NCBI GenBank assembly: GCA_029844215.1
Contig: CM056736.1
Coordinates: 19,901,501-19,965,500, forward strand
Direction of reading: 5' to 3'
DNA: 64,000 bases
DNA from: Przewalskia tangutica
Taxonomy: Eukaryota > Streptophyta > Magnoliopsida > Solanales > Solanaceae
The notes below the pieces were generated by a model. That model made no database searches, was not told where the DNA came from, and saw only the letters and a program-made list of their open reading frames with translations. Positions 12,098 to 23,859 of the stretch are shown here, piece after piece; the stretch's first letter is position 1, and each line of letters starts with the position of its first letter. Both the position numbers and the translations under genes were made by a program.

Positions 12098-12400
12098 TTA
12101 TGCAATCGCATCAGTGTTGTCACAATAAATGGTTATTGGACTAGCACTCGGAACTACCCCTAGTTCCTTCAGGAACTTAGAAATCGCGACAGCTTCTTTA
12201 CCAGCTTCCAATCCAGCAATGCACTCGACTTCAGTTGTCGAATCAACAGTTATAGCTTGTTTGGAACTTTTACAGCTCACTGCCCCACTATAGAAAATGA
12301 ACGTGTAACCAGACTGAGATTTGAAGTCATCAATATATGTTTGGAAGCTAGCATCAGTGTACCTAGTACAAGCTAGATTATCTTCTCCACCATAGACCAA
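12098..12400 (-). pseudogene. Copia RNase H remnant of C3
   Basis: The frame encodes a copia RNase H: YTDASFQTYIDDFKSQSGY, then a Gly/Ala/Val-Ser-(C)K-SSKQ block (normally SWKSSKQ), then STTEVECIAGLEAGKEAV, and ITIYCDNTDAIA at the end. RNase H removes the RNA strand during reverse transcription. The frame is about 100 codons and continues from the reverse transcriptase remnant upstream on the same strand. SWRSSKQ-type Trp is replaced by Cys here. It is part of a dead pol. Confidence 0.8.
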
Positions 12401-12489
12401 GAAGTAATCTTTATAACGTCTAAGATACTTAAGAATACTCTTGACTGTCTTCCAGTGTTCATCCCCAAGATTATGCTGGAATTTTCAAG

Positions 12490-13155
12490 TCATACTATGT
12501 ACAAAGGCCACATCTGGCCTGTACAGGTCATGGCATACATGATTGATCCTATAGCCGAAGCATATGATATCCTTTTCACGTGTTCAAGTTCTACAGCATT
12601 AGAAGGACTACCTTTCTTAGATAAATTGATTCCTTGACCCATAGGAAGACCACCTTTGGAATTCTCCATAAAAAAATGTCTAAGCACTTTGTCTATGTAG
12701 ACCGACTGTGACAGCCCAACAATCTATTAGGTCTATATCTATAGATCCTAATTCCCAGAAGTAGCAAGCTTCACCTAAATCCTTCATCATGAAGGTACTG
12801 GACAAACACTCCTTCACTGACTGCATGAGAGTCTTATTGTCTCCCATTATCAATATGTCGTCACATATATAATAATGAAGGCAATACTTCCATCCTTGCG
12901 TTTACTGTAAGCAATAAGATCTTTTTTGCTTCTGACGAAATCAAATGACTTGATAGCCTTGTCAAAGCAAATGTTCCAACTCCTTGAGGCTTGCTTGAGC
13001 CCATAAATGGAATTTTGTAGCTTGCATACATCATTTGGTTTGGACTCAGATGAAAAATCATCGGGTATTTTCATATACACTTCCTCAATTAGATTACCAT
13101 TGAGGAAAGAAGTTTTGACGTCCATCTACCAAATGTCATAGTCATAATATGTAAC
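12490..13155 (-). pseudogene. Copia reverse transcriptase remnant of C3 (middle and C-terminal part)
   Basis: Frame 13125-12850 starts MDVKTSFLNGNLIEEVYM, the first catalytic Asp block of copia RT, followed by YGLKQASRSWN. The expected YVDD motif is altered: the frame ends in IIIYVTTY, while another frame supplies DILIMGD, which points to an indel near 12855. Frame 12687-12490 gives the block before RNase H (YASAIGSIMYAMTCT). Several frame changes make it non-functional. Confidence 0.8.
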
Positions 13156-13826
13156 TATCGCAAGCAAATTACGAATGGACTTAATCTTAGCAACAAGTGA
13201 AAAGGTTTTATCATAATCGACCCAGGCCGTTGATTATAACCCTTAGCCACCAGTCTTGCTTTATAAGTTTGTAACTTGCCAAATGCATCAATCTTCTTCT
13301 TGAAGACCCGTTTGCATCCTATGGGTTTAACCCCACTTGGAAAATCAACCAAGGTCCACACTTGATTGACGTACATATATTTCATTTCGGATTTCATGGC
13401 TTCTTGCCATCTCTTCGAATCAATGTCCAACATTGCTTCGTTATAGGATGTAGGCTCATCGTCATCAGGAATATTTATCTTACTGTGTGTTTCCACAAGT
13501 AGATTTAGTCTTTTAGGAGGACGATAAGTCCCAGCGGACCTACAAAGTTGATTGTTTTGCAGTTCAGTACTAGGTATGTTCTGACTATGTGAGGGTTCTT
13601 GTGTGTTGGATAATCCACCACCTTGAGAGTTTTCATGAATATATTTTGCATGTCTTTCCTGAATGGGAGGAGGTGCAACTATTGTATTTACTCCCAAGGG
13701 TTGTGTATGAGGATCTTGCATTTCTGCATTGTTCCCCGTAACACTCCCACTGGTCGAAGGGCATACTCGAAGTACCCAATCATCGCCAAAAACACCCACT
13801 GAATTCTTGCCTTGGTCATTCGACAA
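13156..13826 (-). pseudogene. Copia integrase C-terminus / start of reverse transcriptase of C3
   Basis: The frame starts in the poorly conserved linker between integrase and RT, with no domain in its first ~100 residues. It then enters the RT N-terminus: RWQEAMKSEMKYMYVNQVWTL, GCKRVFKKKIDAFGKLQTYKARLVAKGYNQ. After GYNQR the frame changes and the expected G(V)DYDKTFSPV appears scrambled. The order and strand fit C3 pol. Confidence 0.75.
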
Positions 13827-14760
13827 GGACTCAACCTCTATGTTATCTCGTGGTTCTTGAATTTCTTCAAGTTCTATCTCTGTGCAACTCTCTTCCTTAT
13901 AGACATATTCTTATTTAAGGAAAGTTTCATTCCTGGAAACAATGACCTTATGTTCTCCGGGAAGATAGAAGTAGTATCCTTTAGTTTCCTTTGGATACCC
14001 CACGAAGTAACATTTCTCAATTTTCGATTCCAACTTATCAATGAGCATCTTCTTAACATATGCAGGGCACCCCATGGTCTCATATGTTTAAGAGCTAGCT
14101 TCTTGTCACACCATATCTCATATGGTGTCTTTTCTACTGATTTGGAAGGAACCCTGTTCAGAACATATATTGAGGTCTGTATAGCATATCCCCAAGGTAT
14201 GTTGGTAGAGCTGAGAAACTCATCCTGGATCGAACCATATCCAATAGGGTTCAGTTTCTTCTATCAGCAACATCATTCATTTGTGGTGTTCTAAGAGGTT
14301 TCCATTCTGAATGAACTCAATGTAGTTTTACGTAATCTAGAAACTCTTTGCTTAAGTATTCACCTCTTCGATCAGATCGAAGGGTATTGATACTTTTTGC
14401 GAGTTGTTTCTCAACTTCATACTTGTACTTCTTAAACTTTTCGAAGGCATCGGATTTATGTCACATAAGATACATATATCCATATCTTGTCAAGTCGTCG
14501 GTAAAAGTGATGAAGCAATGGAAACCTCCTCTAGCTTGAGTAAAAAATGGTCCACATACATCAGTATGTACCAACTCAAGTACCTCCTTGGCTTGCACAC
14601 CATTCCCAGAAAGGTGCTTATTGGTCATCTTACCTTTCAAACATGACTCACAATTACCATAAGACTCCAAGTCAAATGGTTCGAGGTAGTCAAGTTTCCT
14701 TAACCTTGCTATCCTTGTTTGATTGATATGACCAAGTCTACAATGTCATAGAAAGGTAGA
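13827..14760 (-). pseudogene. Copia integrase remnant of C3
   Basis: The frame 14670-14461 carries the pre-integrase zinc block (CESCLKGKMTN) and the integrase start (LELVHTDVCGPF, FITFTDDLTRYGYMYLM). Further down in other frames are INTLRSDRRGEYLSKEF and a degenerate Q-M-N-DVADRRN block, which replaces PQQNGVAERRN. Integrase inserts the DNA copy into the genome. Multiple frameshifts mean it is inactive. Confidence 0.75.
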
Positions 14761-15623
14761 GTTTCTATTACTAATCTTAACTCGTTTGTACATTGAATAT
14801 TTCTATGACGTACATATCTTATCCACCAGAGGTAGAAGCACCTGGTGCTTTTATTCCTCATGGTGCAGTGCAGTCCTTTTATCAATGCCCATTCTTGTTA
14901 CAGTTGAGGCATACATCCTTAGCCGGAATTACCTTCTCCTTCACACTTCTCTTAGGCTTCATAGCTGAGGGCGCAACTCTACCATTTCTTACCTTTCGGC
15001 TTGGGCCGGTTAGAAGATCTCACCATGAGCACAACTTTGACTTTGGTAATTGAAGATTTAAAGGTATTGAGCATGTTATGCAGCTCCGGCAGACTCGTCT
15101 TTGTTATGTTCATATTGTAATTCTCGAACGAACGAGGGAGAGAGTTTAGGAAGAGGGTGGAAGAGACGTTATTCTGCAGCTTTATACTAGTCGAGGTCAG
15201 TCTTTCTACCAGCTCTATCATCTTCAACACATGCTGAGACACTTGACTCTTATCATTTAGCTTACACTTGAAGTGTTCTATTAACAACTCATATCCCATA
15301 GTTTGGGACTGAGAGTCATAGAGACTTTTCAAGTGTTCGAGCATTTCGTTAGGGCCCATATTCTCGTGTTGTCTGTGAAGATCCACTGACATGGAAGACA
15401 ACATCACACATTGTACTGAAGTGGCGTCATCTAGGTGTTTCTTGTAGGCTTCCTCATCAAATATGGTATATTTCTCAGAATCTATGGTAGGCACTGTGGG
15501 GAATACTTTGTCCAACACGTATTCTATCCTTTCTTGCCTTAGGACAATTCTCATATTCCTAAGCCAATCTAGATAGTTTGGTCCGGTGAGTTTATTCATT
15601 AATACGACATTTTGATAATCCAA
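14760..15623 (-). pseudogene. Copia gag (UBN2-type) of C3 with zinc-knuckle remnant
   Basis: Frame 15623-14979 (214 codons) is a copia gag of the UBN2 type: LTGPNYLDWLRNMRIVL near the N-terminus, MYELLIEHFKCKLNDKSQVSQHV-like spacing in the middle, LFLNSLPRSFENYNMNI, and a basic tail RPKPKGKKW. Downstream, near 14865-14912, lies a knuckle CLNCNKNGH that is broken by two stops before the last Cys. Gag coats the element RNA. This is the longest intact piece of C3. Confidence 0.85.
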
Positions 15624-17483
15624 AGAGTTTAGATAGACATGAAACTACAATCAAATTTATTTCCTATTATACGCATTCATTTTAGGCTAATTAACATGAC
15701 CTTTTATTTAATTAACTCCCACTATTTTAGCATACTTCTACGACCCCATGGTAGAATACAGACCTAGATTTATTTAAGGTCATAATGGGCCAAGATCCAA
15801 GCCTATGTTATATCCGCATTTGCTTTGGCTGATAACTTCAATAACATATCTTAGTATGTTCTAAACCAATTGCAAAACGTATTTGCAACTCTTGATTGAT
15901 TAAATATATTTCATTTTAATCTTGCGTCATTAGATTAGTCCGACACTTTGGCGCCAAGATTTGTCTAAGCAAGTCAACCCCATTACACAACTGCGTTTAT
16001 GTATCTAAGTAAACTTGGCATTTGTGAGCAAATACTTTGGTGTAAATATCCACAAAAGTTTATCATCTAATTTTACATTTAACACATCTATGAAAGAGCT
16101 TGAGTCCTCGTAGACTTATAGCAAATGCTTTGGCATAAATACTCATATCGTCGAAAAGGATTTTGCACTCTAACAATTATAATGGACGACATGTTTTAAT
16201 TTAGACTTGTATTTAAAGTTTGGGGAACATTTTCAGTTCGGGGATTTCAACCAAGATCAACATTCATGTCATATCCAATACGACATCCTATCATGCAATT
16301 TCTAAAACACATTTAGATGGGAAACCATCAACTCAATATACATGATATAAGATGATTTTAATCAATTACTAGGCGCCGCCTACCCAGACAATTATAGCGG
16401 ACACTATGATTTTAATCAATTACTGGGCGCCGCCTACCCAGACATTTACAGTGGACACTATGCTAATAATTAAATGCACGCATTTAAAACACTTAGCACA
16501 TATTCGTATATTATTCAATAATATACAATTAATGATAATCATGAGTCAATTTGTCTAAATTCTAAAGTCCATGTCTATGCCAAACAGTCCCTGAATATTT
16601 TCTTATTTTAAAACTGATTTTCATGATATTTCTGTAAACTTTCAGAATTTACAATTTAGTCCTTCAAGAATTTAAAATTCAATTTAAACTCCTTTAAATT
16701 CAGAAAATCCAGTTTCAATTTTCAGAAAATATTTTCAGATTTTAGGGAACTGTCTGCAATTTCCATAATTTAAAAAAACTGATTTTCAGAAACTTTATTT
16801 AATTACATAATTGCTCGAAAGAACCAAATCTGTCTATTTAAAAGTTATAATTTTAGATTCTGAAACCCTTTTAAATTTCATAATCAGAAATATTTAAAAC
16901 TTCAGTTTCTGATTCTGGAAATAATTTTTTTTTAAATTACCGTCGGCACCTCACCGGCAGAAAGTAAAAAAACTTTATTTTAAGCTTTCGGAATGAACAA
17001 CGCCTCGACTCTTTAGAACGGAGCTACAACGCTTCTGACAAACCCTAGGCAGTGTCGCGGCGCAACCACCAAAATCTATAAGGCGTCGCGGTGCTCCATG
17101 GTGGAGCCACAACGCCTATGTCCCAGAAACACAAAAATCTGCATTTCCGAAACCCTAAAACTGGTTCAGGGTCAGATTTGCAGATTCATCCTCGTTCTCC
17201 TTCACCATCAAACAACACGTTCATCGATCATCATCAATCTCTTCTCGTTCTTCGTATCAATGCACCATGTCCGTAACGAACCGGTTACGCATATCAACTT
17301 GAAATAGTTAGATCGGAATGACTTCCTCGATTACATCATTGTTTAATCAGTTTAGAAGACAAGGATTATGCGTTCTTAAGATTTAAGGTTTTAAAGCATC
17401 TAAACGACATAAAATTAGATTTAAACAAACCCTAAACCATATTATCTTTAATTATCATTATATAATCACACAAAACAACCCAG
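15624..17483 (-). other. Long 5' leader of C3, no gene seen
   Basis: About 1.86 kb separate the primer site from gag. The region is AT-rich and holds recurring phrases such as CAAATGCTTTGGC(A/G)TAAAT near 15940-16130 and a 54 bp tandem duplication at 16353-16460. Near 17038-17120 it carries GC-rich stretches (GTCGCGGCGC, GTCGCGGTGC) like those found in LTRs elsewhere in the window. The short ORFs here have no recognisable product. Confidence 0.6.
16353..16460 (-). repeat. 54 bp tandem duplication in the C3 leader
   Basis: Two adjacent units, 16353-16406 and 16407-16460, each read TGATTTTAATCAATTACT, then a GGCGCCGCCTACCCAGACA block, then GGACACTA. They differ at four or five positions. Confidence 0.85.
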
Positions 17484-17495
17484 GCTCTGATACCA
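17484..17495 (-). other. Primer binding site of C3 (tRNA-iMet)
   Basis: The minus strand reads TGGTATCAGAGC one base after the LTR end, AACCCTACA. This is the standard plant copia primer site. Confidence 0.9.
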
Positions 17496-17496
17496 T

Positions 17497-19056
17497 TGTA
17501 GGGTTTTATTGGGTTCGTGTACGCAGCGAAATTTGAAAATTTTAGTTTCAAACCCAACAAGACAACAAACTACAAATGATTATGTAATGATAAAACAAAC
17601 ATACAACATGTATAATGTTAACCGTAATACTTCGGTCGAAAACTTACGGTTTTGCAAATCTAAAATCTTCAAGTGTAATCTGAGGGTGAGCACGCAACTG
17701 TTCCTCGACTACAAGTTCTGAAAACTTTGATGTAATTTCTCTTTCGGAAAGCTAGGAAATCCGGCAGAGTTTCAGGAGAGAATAATTTTAATGATTTAAG
17801 TGTATTAAAATAATGATGGAACCCTCTATTTATAGCTGTGTAAAATGCAGCTAGGGTTTCCAAGTGGGTCAGGCCCAAAAAAACGAAGCAAAGTGGGTCA
17901 GTCGGACTCCACTGGACTGGCGGCGCCACGACTCTAAATGGGTGGCGCCGCGTCGCCTTGGTCCCATGTGTCGCGACCCTAGTCCAATTTTGTCTCGTTT
18001 CTATTTTAATTAAATCCAAAATTCAATCTTGACTTAATTAAATAATCATTATTCATCCAAAATGTCTCGATCATAAATCAAACATTTGTATTCTCTCTCA
18101 TTACATTCTTAGATCGACGGAACAATTGCCTTAGTGTTACCCTACAGACGTTCACATATCGACACTAATCACATTAGGTCTACACGGAACTCCTAGACGG
18201 CACCGGAAGACGAACTCAATAAGTGAAGTATAGCTACACGAATCTGGTAAACTGAACCTCTATGTGGGAAGATAAAATTCTTTCATTCACGAAACACTCG
18301 ATCAAGCTTTGGATCTGCCAAGTGTCTATCCAAATGGCTTGATCATTATATCTCATCTATATTAGCTGACAACAAGACCATATCATAGATATGTATACTG
18401 CGTTGACCAACGACTTAGTCAACCTAATACCATATGAGAATGTGAGTGTTCTCTCGAATATACATTCGAGGAATGAATCCTAATTTTGGCTCAACTACCA
18501 CCTTTAATATACGTCGCAATGTACCCAATACAAGTCGTGTCTCAACCTATAAGACATTTGAGCTTAGAACAGGATCAAAGTACATTACTCGATAGACAAG
18601 GCGCGTATCAACCTCAAGTCTAAAGATTTCTATCTCCCACACGCTGATCATACTTTAGATATATATAACAAACAGTATATCAACAGGGTATACTAATACT
18701 TCTAAAGTATTCATGTGTCCATCATGAGTAACCATAACTCGTAGCAGGCGAGACATACTACATCCTATAATGATATGATGCAGACCACATGTCGACTTAT
18801 CACATACCATCAATATCTCATTTTCGATGATCATTAGTCGAGGCTGTTTGAAGAGTTACGTTATAATATTAATATCTCACACTATTAATAACCACGTAAC
18901 CTCTTGGGATGCATATTATAGAATATTATAAACAATCAACTAATAATTCAATAAATGCAAATATCAAAATATTAATCTCCATTAATAATAATACGAATGT
19001 GTGTAAAGTACATTTGTCCTAATACAGATTGTTTTTAGGATATAAATATACTTTCA
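17497..19056 (-). repeat. 5' LTR of copia C3 (1560 bp)
   Basis: On the minus strand it runs from TGAAAGTATAT at 19056 to AACCCTACA at 17497. A TATA-like GCTATAAATAGAGGG lies at about 17820-17835, with a GC-rich module just upstream in transcription order (17904-17975). The bases outside are CAAGT. Confidence 0.85.
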
Positions 19057-20583
19057 CAAGTATATATTAATCCCTAGCCACGACCCATATAAAGTATGTA
19101 GCTAACTTTTTCGCTACAAATGCTATGATTTTTGTTTTTTAGTGATTGAAGTGTTTAGCCACATAAATTTCATATTTAGCTAATCAGTCACTATTCAATT
19201 CTTATAAACTCTACGTGATTTAAATATCAATTTATATGCTTCCTTAAGGATCAAGTGTCAAAACTCCTCAAACGACAATAAAAAATACGACCACGGTGAA
19301 TGGATCTCAATTTGCACTATTCATTTGCCCAACAAGATATATTGACTGATTTAGTAGAATATTGGACTTGGTATTCAGTATATGGACTTATGTCTAATCG
19401 ATGACAATAAATATACGGTAAAATAATTTGGATTTTTAGATATGTTCCAAATCCAAAATTAAATCCAAAATTTAAAATCTTAAAAAGCTAAATTTAGAAT
19501 CCAATTCGTAATCCAAAAATTCAACGGTTTGGCTTTCAGTCTTGCTGAAACTCTTATCAAGGCCCAAACTATTGAATATATTGAATTCTAGAGTCAAATT
19601 GACGATAAAAGTATTCATCATGACAATGCTCCGGATTTCAAACTCCACAGGATATAATTTGGCATTTAATTCACTATAATTCACACAAAAATCCAATTGA
19701 TCTACCACCAACTGGAAAATGTAGAGAAGATCTACTGCTACAACGCTGAATAGTTTGAAGATCATTGAATGTGTGCAAGTGGAGCTTTGAATCCGTGTAA
19801 ATTCATCATAACAATCTGTCAAAGTTGTCAATGTTCATTTAATCAAGGAGAAGTAATTTGACCATAACATTTACATGAGAAATCCAATGGAAGAGATTCA
19901 AACTGATATGAAAAGCTAACTCAACGACCCACAATTGATATGAAGAAAGAAATTCAAGATTTCAATAGAAAGCTTATCCAATTTAGCAATTAATGAGCGA
20001 ACCCGAAATTGTCCACAATAATGCAAGTCTTCTTAACTTTGAAGTCTATATAAAGGGGTCTTTAGCAAGCCATTTATGCCCATCGCTAGATGTATATATA
20101 GATCATCATCCTTGATAAGAGAACATCAATCTTTCCTTTTTATAAAATTACTTATTCTTATTTTATTTGATTTGGAAAAATAGATCAGTGTTAAATACCT
20201 TTGGTGAAAGTACATTCGAGGAATCTTCGCATGTTTAAGTGTTTGTTTACAAATATAAGGGCATGCTTACAGATGCAAGGAGAATGATATGGCATCCACC
20301 AATCCACTTGGCCAGCTTGGAGAAACCTTTGCCACTCCATTGGACATTAAATTATTAGGACGTTTTTGCTACAACTAATATGAAAACATTAACTCATTAA
20401 TCTAGCTAACTAAGTATTACGTATATTTCAAGTCTTCGAAGGTGCCTAATTTTTTTTAAATCACTACACATATCTTTAACTTAAGATCACAAGATTCAAA
20501 GATATTTTTTAAAACTGTGTGCCCAGTTAAACTATGACACTTAAATTAGGACGGATGGAGTAATATTTTATGGAGATAGTATT
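19057..20583. other. Spacer between C3 and C2, no gene recognised
   Basis: The first ~150 bp continue the GCTAC-type repeats seen left of C3. A minus-strand frame of 119 codons at 19472-19831 has no motif I recognise and a composition typical of random AT-rich DNA. A MITE end lies at 20465-20561. Confidence 0.5.
20465..20561. mobile_element. Stowaway-type MITE, right-end fragment
   Basis: The end reads TAAATTAGGACGGATGGAGTA, close to the Stowaway end (GGGACGGAGGGAGTA). It is preceded by TGTGCCCAGTTAAACTATGACA, a phrase I know from abundant MITEs of Solanales. The matching left end is not found, so it is truncated. C2 inserted about 20 bp further right. Confidence 0.65.
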
Positions 20584-21657
20584 TGTTGGAAATTTACTAA
20601 TGTGGAATTAAGTTTAACCCATTATTTATGACTCGAACAATTGAGATCCCACACATCGGAAACGTAGTTTCCACACACATGCACTTCTAGTGCCAAATAT
20701 CGTAAATTTCATTAGTGAAAGAGATATTGGTTCGTAAGTAAATGTTTGAGACGTAAAATGATGGACGGTCGTTGGTTAAATGACGAGTGTTCCACGTTGG
20801 TAAATGAAGAAAAAAGTGTAAAATTAAAACGGGTCGGAAAAGGGTTGTGGTGTCACTGAGGAGTCGGGGCGCCGCAGCGCCACCACCACAAGGGCTGCGA
20901 CGTCTAATGGATGAGCCGCGACGCTTGGTTGGCAGTAACTACTAGAGCCGTGGCGCCTCCGAGGCTGAGCCGCGACGCTACCCAGGCAGTGTCTGTGCGA
21001 CGGAAGTTCAAAAGTTTGGCTGATTATGAGGATGTTTTGGGGCATTCAAATGTCAGTTTTCCTTCATAAACTAGCCATTATTTGGATGCATTATTGGCTG
21101 ATTGTAACCTCTCAATTAAGTGTCATTACATGGCTATTGAAAGTCATTAGTTGGCTAGTGGAGAGGTCATCTTCCGAGCACTATAAATTGAGGCCTTTGG
21201 CTCAATTATTGAATACTTACACACTAGAAATACACTTGAAAGACTTGCAACACTTGCAAAGTTCTTCTTTCACACACTCAAAGGTTCTTCTTTTAACAAA
21301 CACTTGACTTTCCTTTACTCATTTGTTTGATGTTGTTTTATCTTGGGAGAAAATTGCCCGTTAAACGTAAAGGGATATATACGGGGCAATTTTATCTTAA
21401 GGACAAAGTGCTAACACTCAACTCGGCACAGTTATAACAAGTAGAGATTTAGTGTTTCTTGGTTTCAGGTTATCAAGATCAAGGAGCGTGCTGGAATTGG
21501 AACGAAGATTCAACAATGAAGATCAAGAGCTCAAAACTTGTTGTTGCCACAATTCTTGTTGGCTACAAGTTTGTTGTTTTGTAATTTCTATTATTTACCC
21601 TTTCGAAGCACTTGTAATAGTTAGTTACTGATCTCGTACATCCATTGTTTTCCAACA
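20584..21657 (+). repeat. 5' LTR of copia C2 (about 1.07 kb)
   Basis: The ends form an inverted repeat, TGTTGGAAA and TTTCCAACA. A GC-rich array lies at 20855-21003 and a TATA-like CTATAAATTGAGG at about 21181-21193. The internal sequence that follows begins ATCTTAAGACAAG, not a canonical tRNA-iMet site. Its 3' partner (33519-34494) ends in ATCAACA with a small deletion. Confidence 0.8.
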
Positions 21658-21691
21658 ATCTTAAGACAAGATTAGTACTAGTGCTCGAAAG

Positions 21692-22072
21692 ATGTTTTCC
21701 AACAGATATGATCCCAAATATGGCTGTGGTTTTCTTGTTGAAACTAGTTCTGTTGACAATTCTGTTAACAATTCAAACACTGTCTCTGTCAACAAATGTG
21801 CTTTCAGATCTGGTCCTAGTTTTAGGTTTCTCTTTGATGATAGTTACAAATTTGTTTTCATCAAAGGTGGGATATTTGGATCTGATGATGAGCTTCAAGA
21901 CATTGCTGATAGCCATGCTAGTACGACTAAGGATCAAAGAAGAGTTGGTGTCACCGCTCCCGAGAGTGGTAAAAGCAAGCGCCCGCGAGATGTGGAGGAT
22001 GTAAACTGGGATAAGAGAAGAAGCCTGAATATGTGGTTTTATCTTGCAGCAGAATATTTGTCCCAATTATGA
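21692..22072 (+). CDS. Unassigned ORF in the gag position of C2
   Basis: A 126-codon frame follows the 5' LTR directly, where gag is expected. I recognise no gag block. It contains a hydrophilic C-terminal part with SGKSKRPRDVEDVNWDKRRS. It may be a decayed gag N-terminus, or sequence replaced during rearrangement. It starts MFSNRYDPKYGCGF. Without a search I would not name it. Confidence 0.35.
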   Translation: MFSNRYDPKYGCGFLVETSSVDNSVNNSNTVSVNKCAFRSGPSFRFLFDDSYKFVFIKGGIFGSDDELQDIADSHASTTKDQRRVGVTAPESGKSKRPRDVEDVNWDKRRSLNMWFYLAAEYLSQL

Positions 22073-22599
22073 TAAGAAGGATTTGGACACGTAGTCCAAC
22101 AAAGGGACTGACATGGACCAGAATCCAAAAGGTATAAGTTAATTATTCTTCCTTGGAAAAAATGAGATTAAAAGATGTCTGATTAAAATGAATAAAGTAA
22201 GGCTATGAATATGAAAGTGATTTACATATATTCATTACGCCTTAAAATCAGAAGTTTAATCTCACCTTCCTTCCCGTTTAAAGATTGGACCATTGTAAAC
22301 AATGACTCAAAAGATATGGTCTTAGGTTGTAATAAAATTGGAGTTATGGACAATCCTAAGTAATCGCCAGGAATTTCCTTGGGCACCAATCACAAGGGAA
22401 GAGGACTAAAGACAAATCTGTCACCGTTTCCGACCGAAGATCCTTCATTTGGCAGGATGGTGTTGGATACCCAACCATACAAAACCTACGGGCGACTGGA
22501 GTGGGCCAGAGTTTCCAAGTCTTAAATGATCTGAAGGCCAAAAGAAAGGCAGAAAAGAAATTGGACACTATGTCTGCCAAGGAACCTGTAGTGGGCTAG

Positions 22600-22960
22600 A
22601 GTATCTAGATCACATATGATTCGATTACGCCCTTACCACGGGCAAGAGGTTGTTCATGTGAAGCAATGCCACCTCTAAAGTAGAGGGGTTAGAGAGGTTG
22701 TCCCCAAAAGGACTAAAGGGAATGAGATCTCTCTAAAAGGATGTGATACATGTCCCAAACTTAGTTTCAGGGACGCTGTTTCAAACTAGTGTGAGTCCAG
22801 TCCAACAAGTCTGTAATAACTAATAATGGTACAGTATGTCTGTGGCCAAATGAATGATGTATGTGTAATCCATGCATATATGTCATCATAGATTAAGACA
22901 CATTAAATAGAAAGTCATTCGAAAGCTAACTAAATTGAGATTGTTGCCATCTGTCGACAT
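22600..22960 (+). pseudogene. Copia protease / pre-integrase remnant of C2
   Basis: Across shifting frames I can read fragments typical of the stretch after the copia protease: NATSKVEGL, KDVIHVPNLVSGTLF (usually VLHVP..RKNLVSG), and a following MSVAK-type block. No intact aspartic protease motif remains. The order matches the integrase remnant downstream. Confidence 0.55.
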
Positions 22961-23039
22961 AAACCCTCAAAATGGATGTGAGGTGAGCGAAGAGGCAAAA
23001 TCACTTTTCCATTCCGTCAAAGGAATATAGAAAGAAGCA

Positions 23040-23640
23040 TTGTTCCTCTAGAACTTAGTCACACCTACATGGGTGATCTTAAGCTTGTACGAAATAGAGG
23101 GGGGAGACAAGTACGTTGTAACCTTCATTGACGATGGTACAACGTTTTGCATCCTTTGTTTGGTGAAAAGCAAAGATGAAGCTGTTGAAGCGGATAAACG
23201 CTACAAAACAGAAGTTGAAAAGCCTACGGATTGAGGAATTCGTAGTGATAGATGGGAGAATGTGAAGCATCATTCATCAAACGACTGCTTCTTACTCACC
23301 TTAGTCTAACGGTGTTAGCCAAGGGCAAATTCATAAGCCCAAGCTATGTGAGGCAAGGTGATCCTTACCGCTAATGTTATTCTCAACAGAATTGCGCATA
23401 AGGATAAGGATAACCCTTCATGTGAAATATGGAAAAGATCTCATCTACAAATGTTGTGGTATATAAGGTATCTTGGTAGAGGTTGGAATACCGAAACATG
23501 TCAAGTTGGACCTAAGACTATAGATTGTATATCCACTGGATCTGTAAATAACATTAGTGCTTATCGCTTCTTTCTGTCAAAGAATGCTGAATTCTTTGAA
23601 GATAACTTTCCCTGAGAAGGAAAAAGATGTAATTGCTCGA
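23040..23640 (+). pseudogene. Copia integrase remnant of C2
   Basis: Frames near 23085-23240 read EGGDKYVVTFIDDGTTFCIL and LVKSKDEAVEADKRYKTEVE, the copia integrase core. The frame 23358-23615 continues with LNRIAHKDKDNPSCEIWK, VGPKTIDCISTGSVNN-type text and ending NAEFFEDNFP, which is a well-known stretch between integrase and RT. Catalytic spacing is lost through frameshifts. It is a dead copy. Confidence 0.8.
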
Positions 23641-23859
23641 GGTTAATAAGAACCCGTGAGTGCATGACTGTTCGAAACTAGACGTTCCAGATCTACAGGA
23701 CTCGGAAGTTGCTGACTATCCAGAACTCAATGTTCCATATCTACAGAACTCATGAATTCTAGATGTTGAACCGAGACAAAGCAAAACGAGGGGACAAACA
23801 CTAGTTTTAGGCCTTCTAACTTGTATGGTTAAGAATGAACCATGGTCAATTAACAAAGA

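Larger units (their letters stand above)
9126..19056 (-). mobile_element. Ty1/copia retrotransposon C3, 3' LTR truncated and carrying a solo LTR
   Basis: The 5' LTR (17497-19056) and 3' LTR (9126-11875) are direct repeats. Between them on the minus strand lie gag, integrase, reverse transcriptase and RNase H remnants in copia order. The canonical tRNA-iMet primer site is at 17484-17495. The 3' LTR lacks its outer ~90 bp, so no target duplication can be matched. Its coding frames carry several stops and frameshifts. Confidence 0.85.

Noticed and set aside
19472..19831. A 119-codon minus-strand ORF
   Set aside because: No motif, AT-rich, no promoter or splice context, and no partner copy in the window; likely chance.
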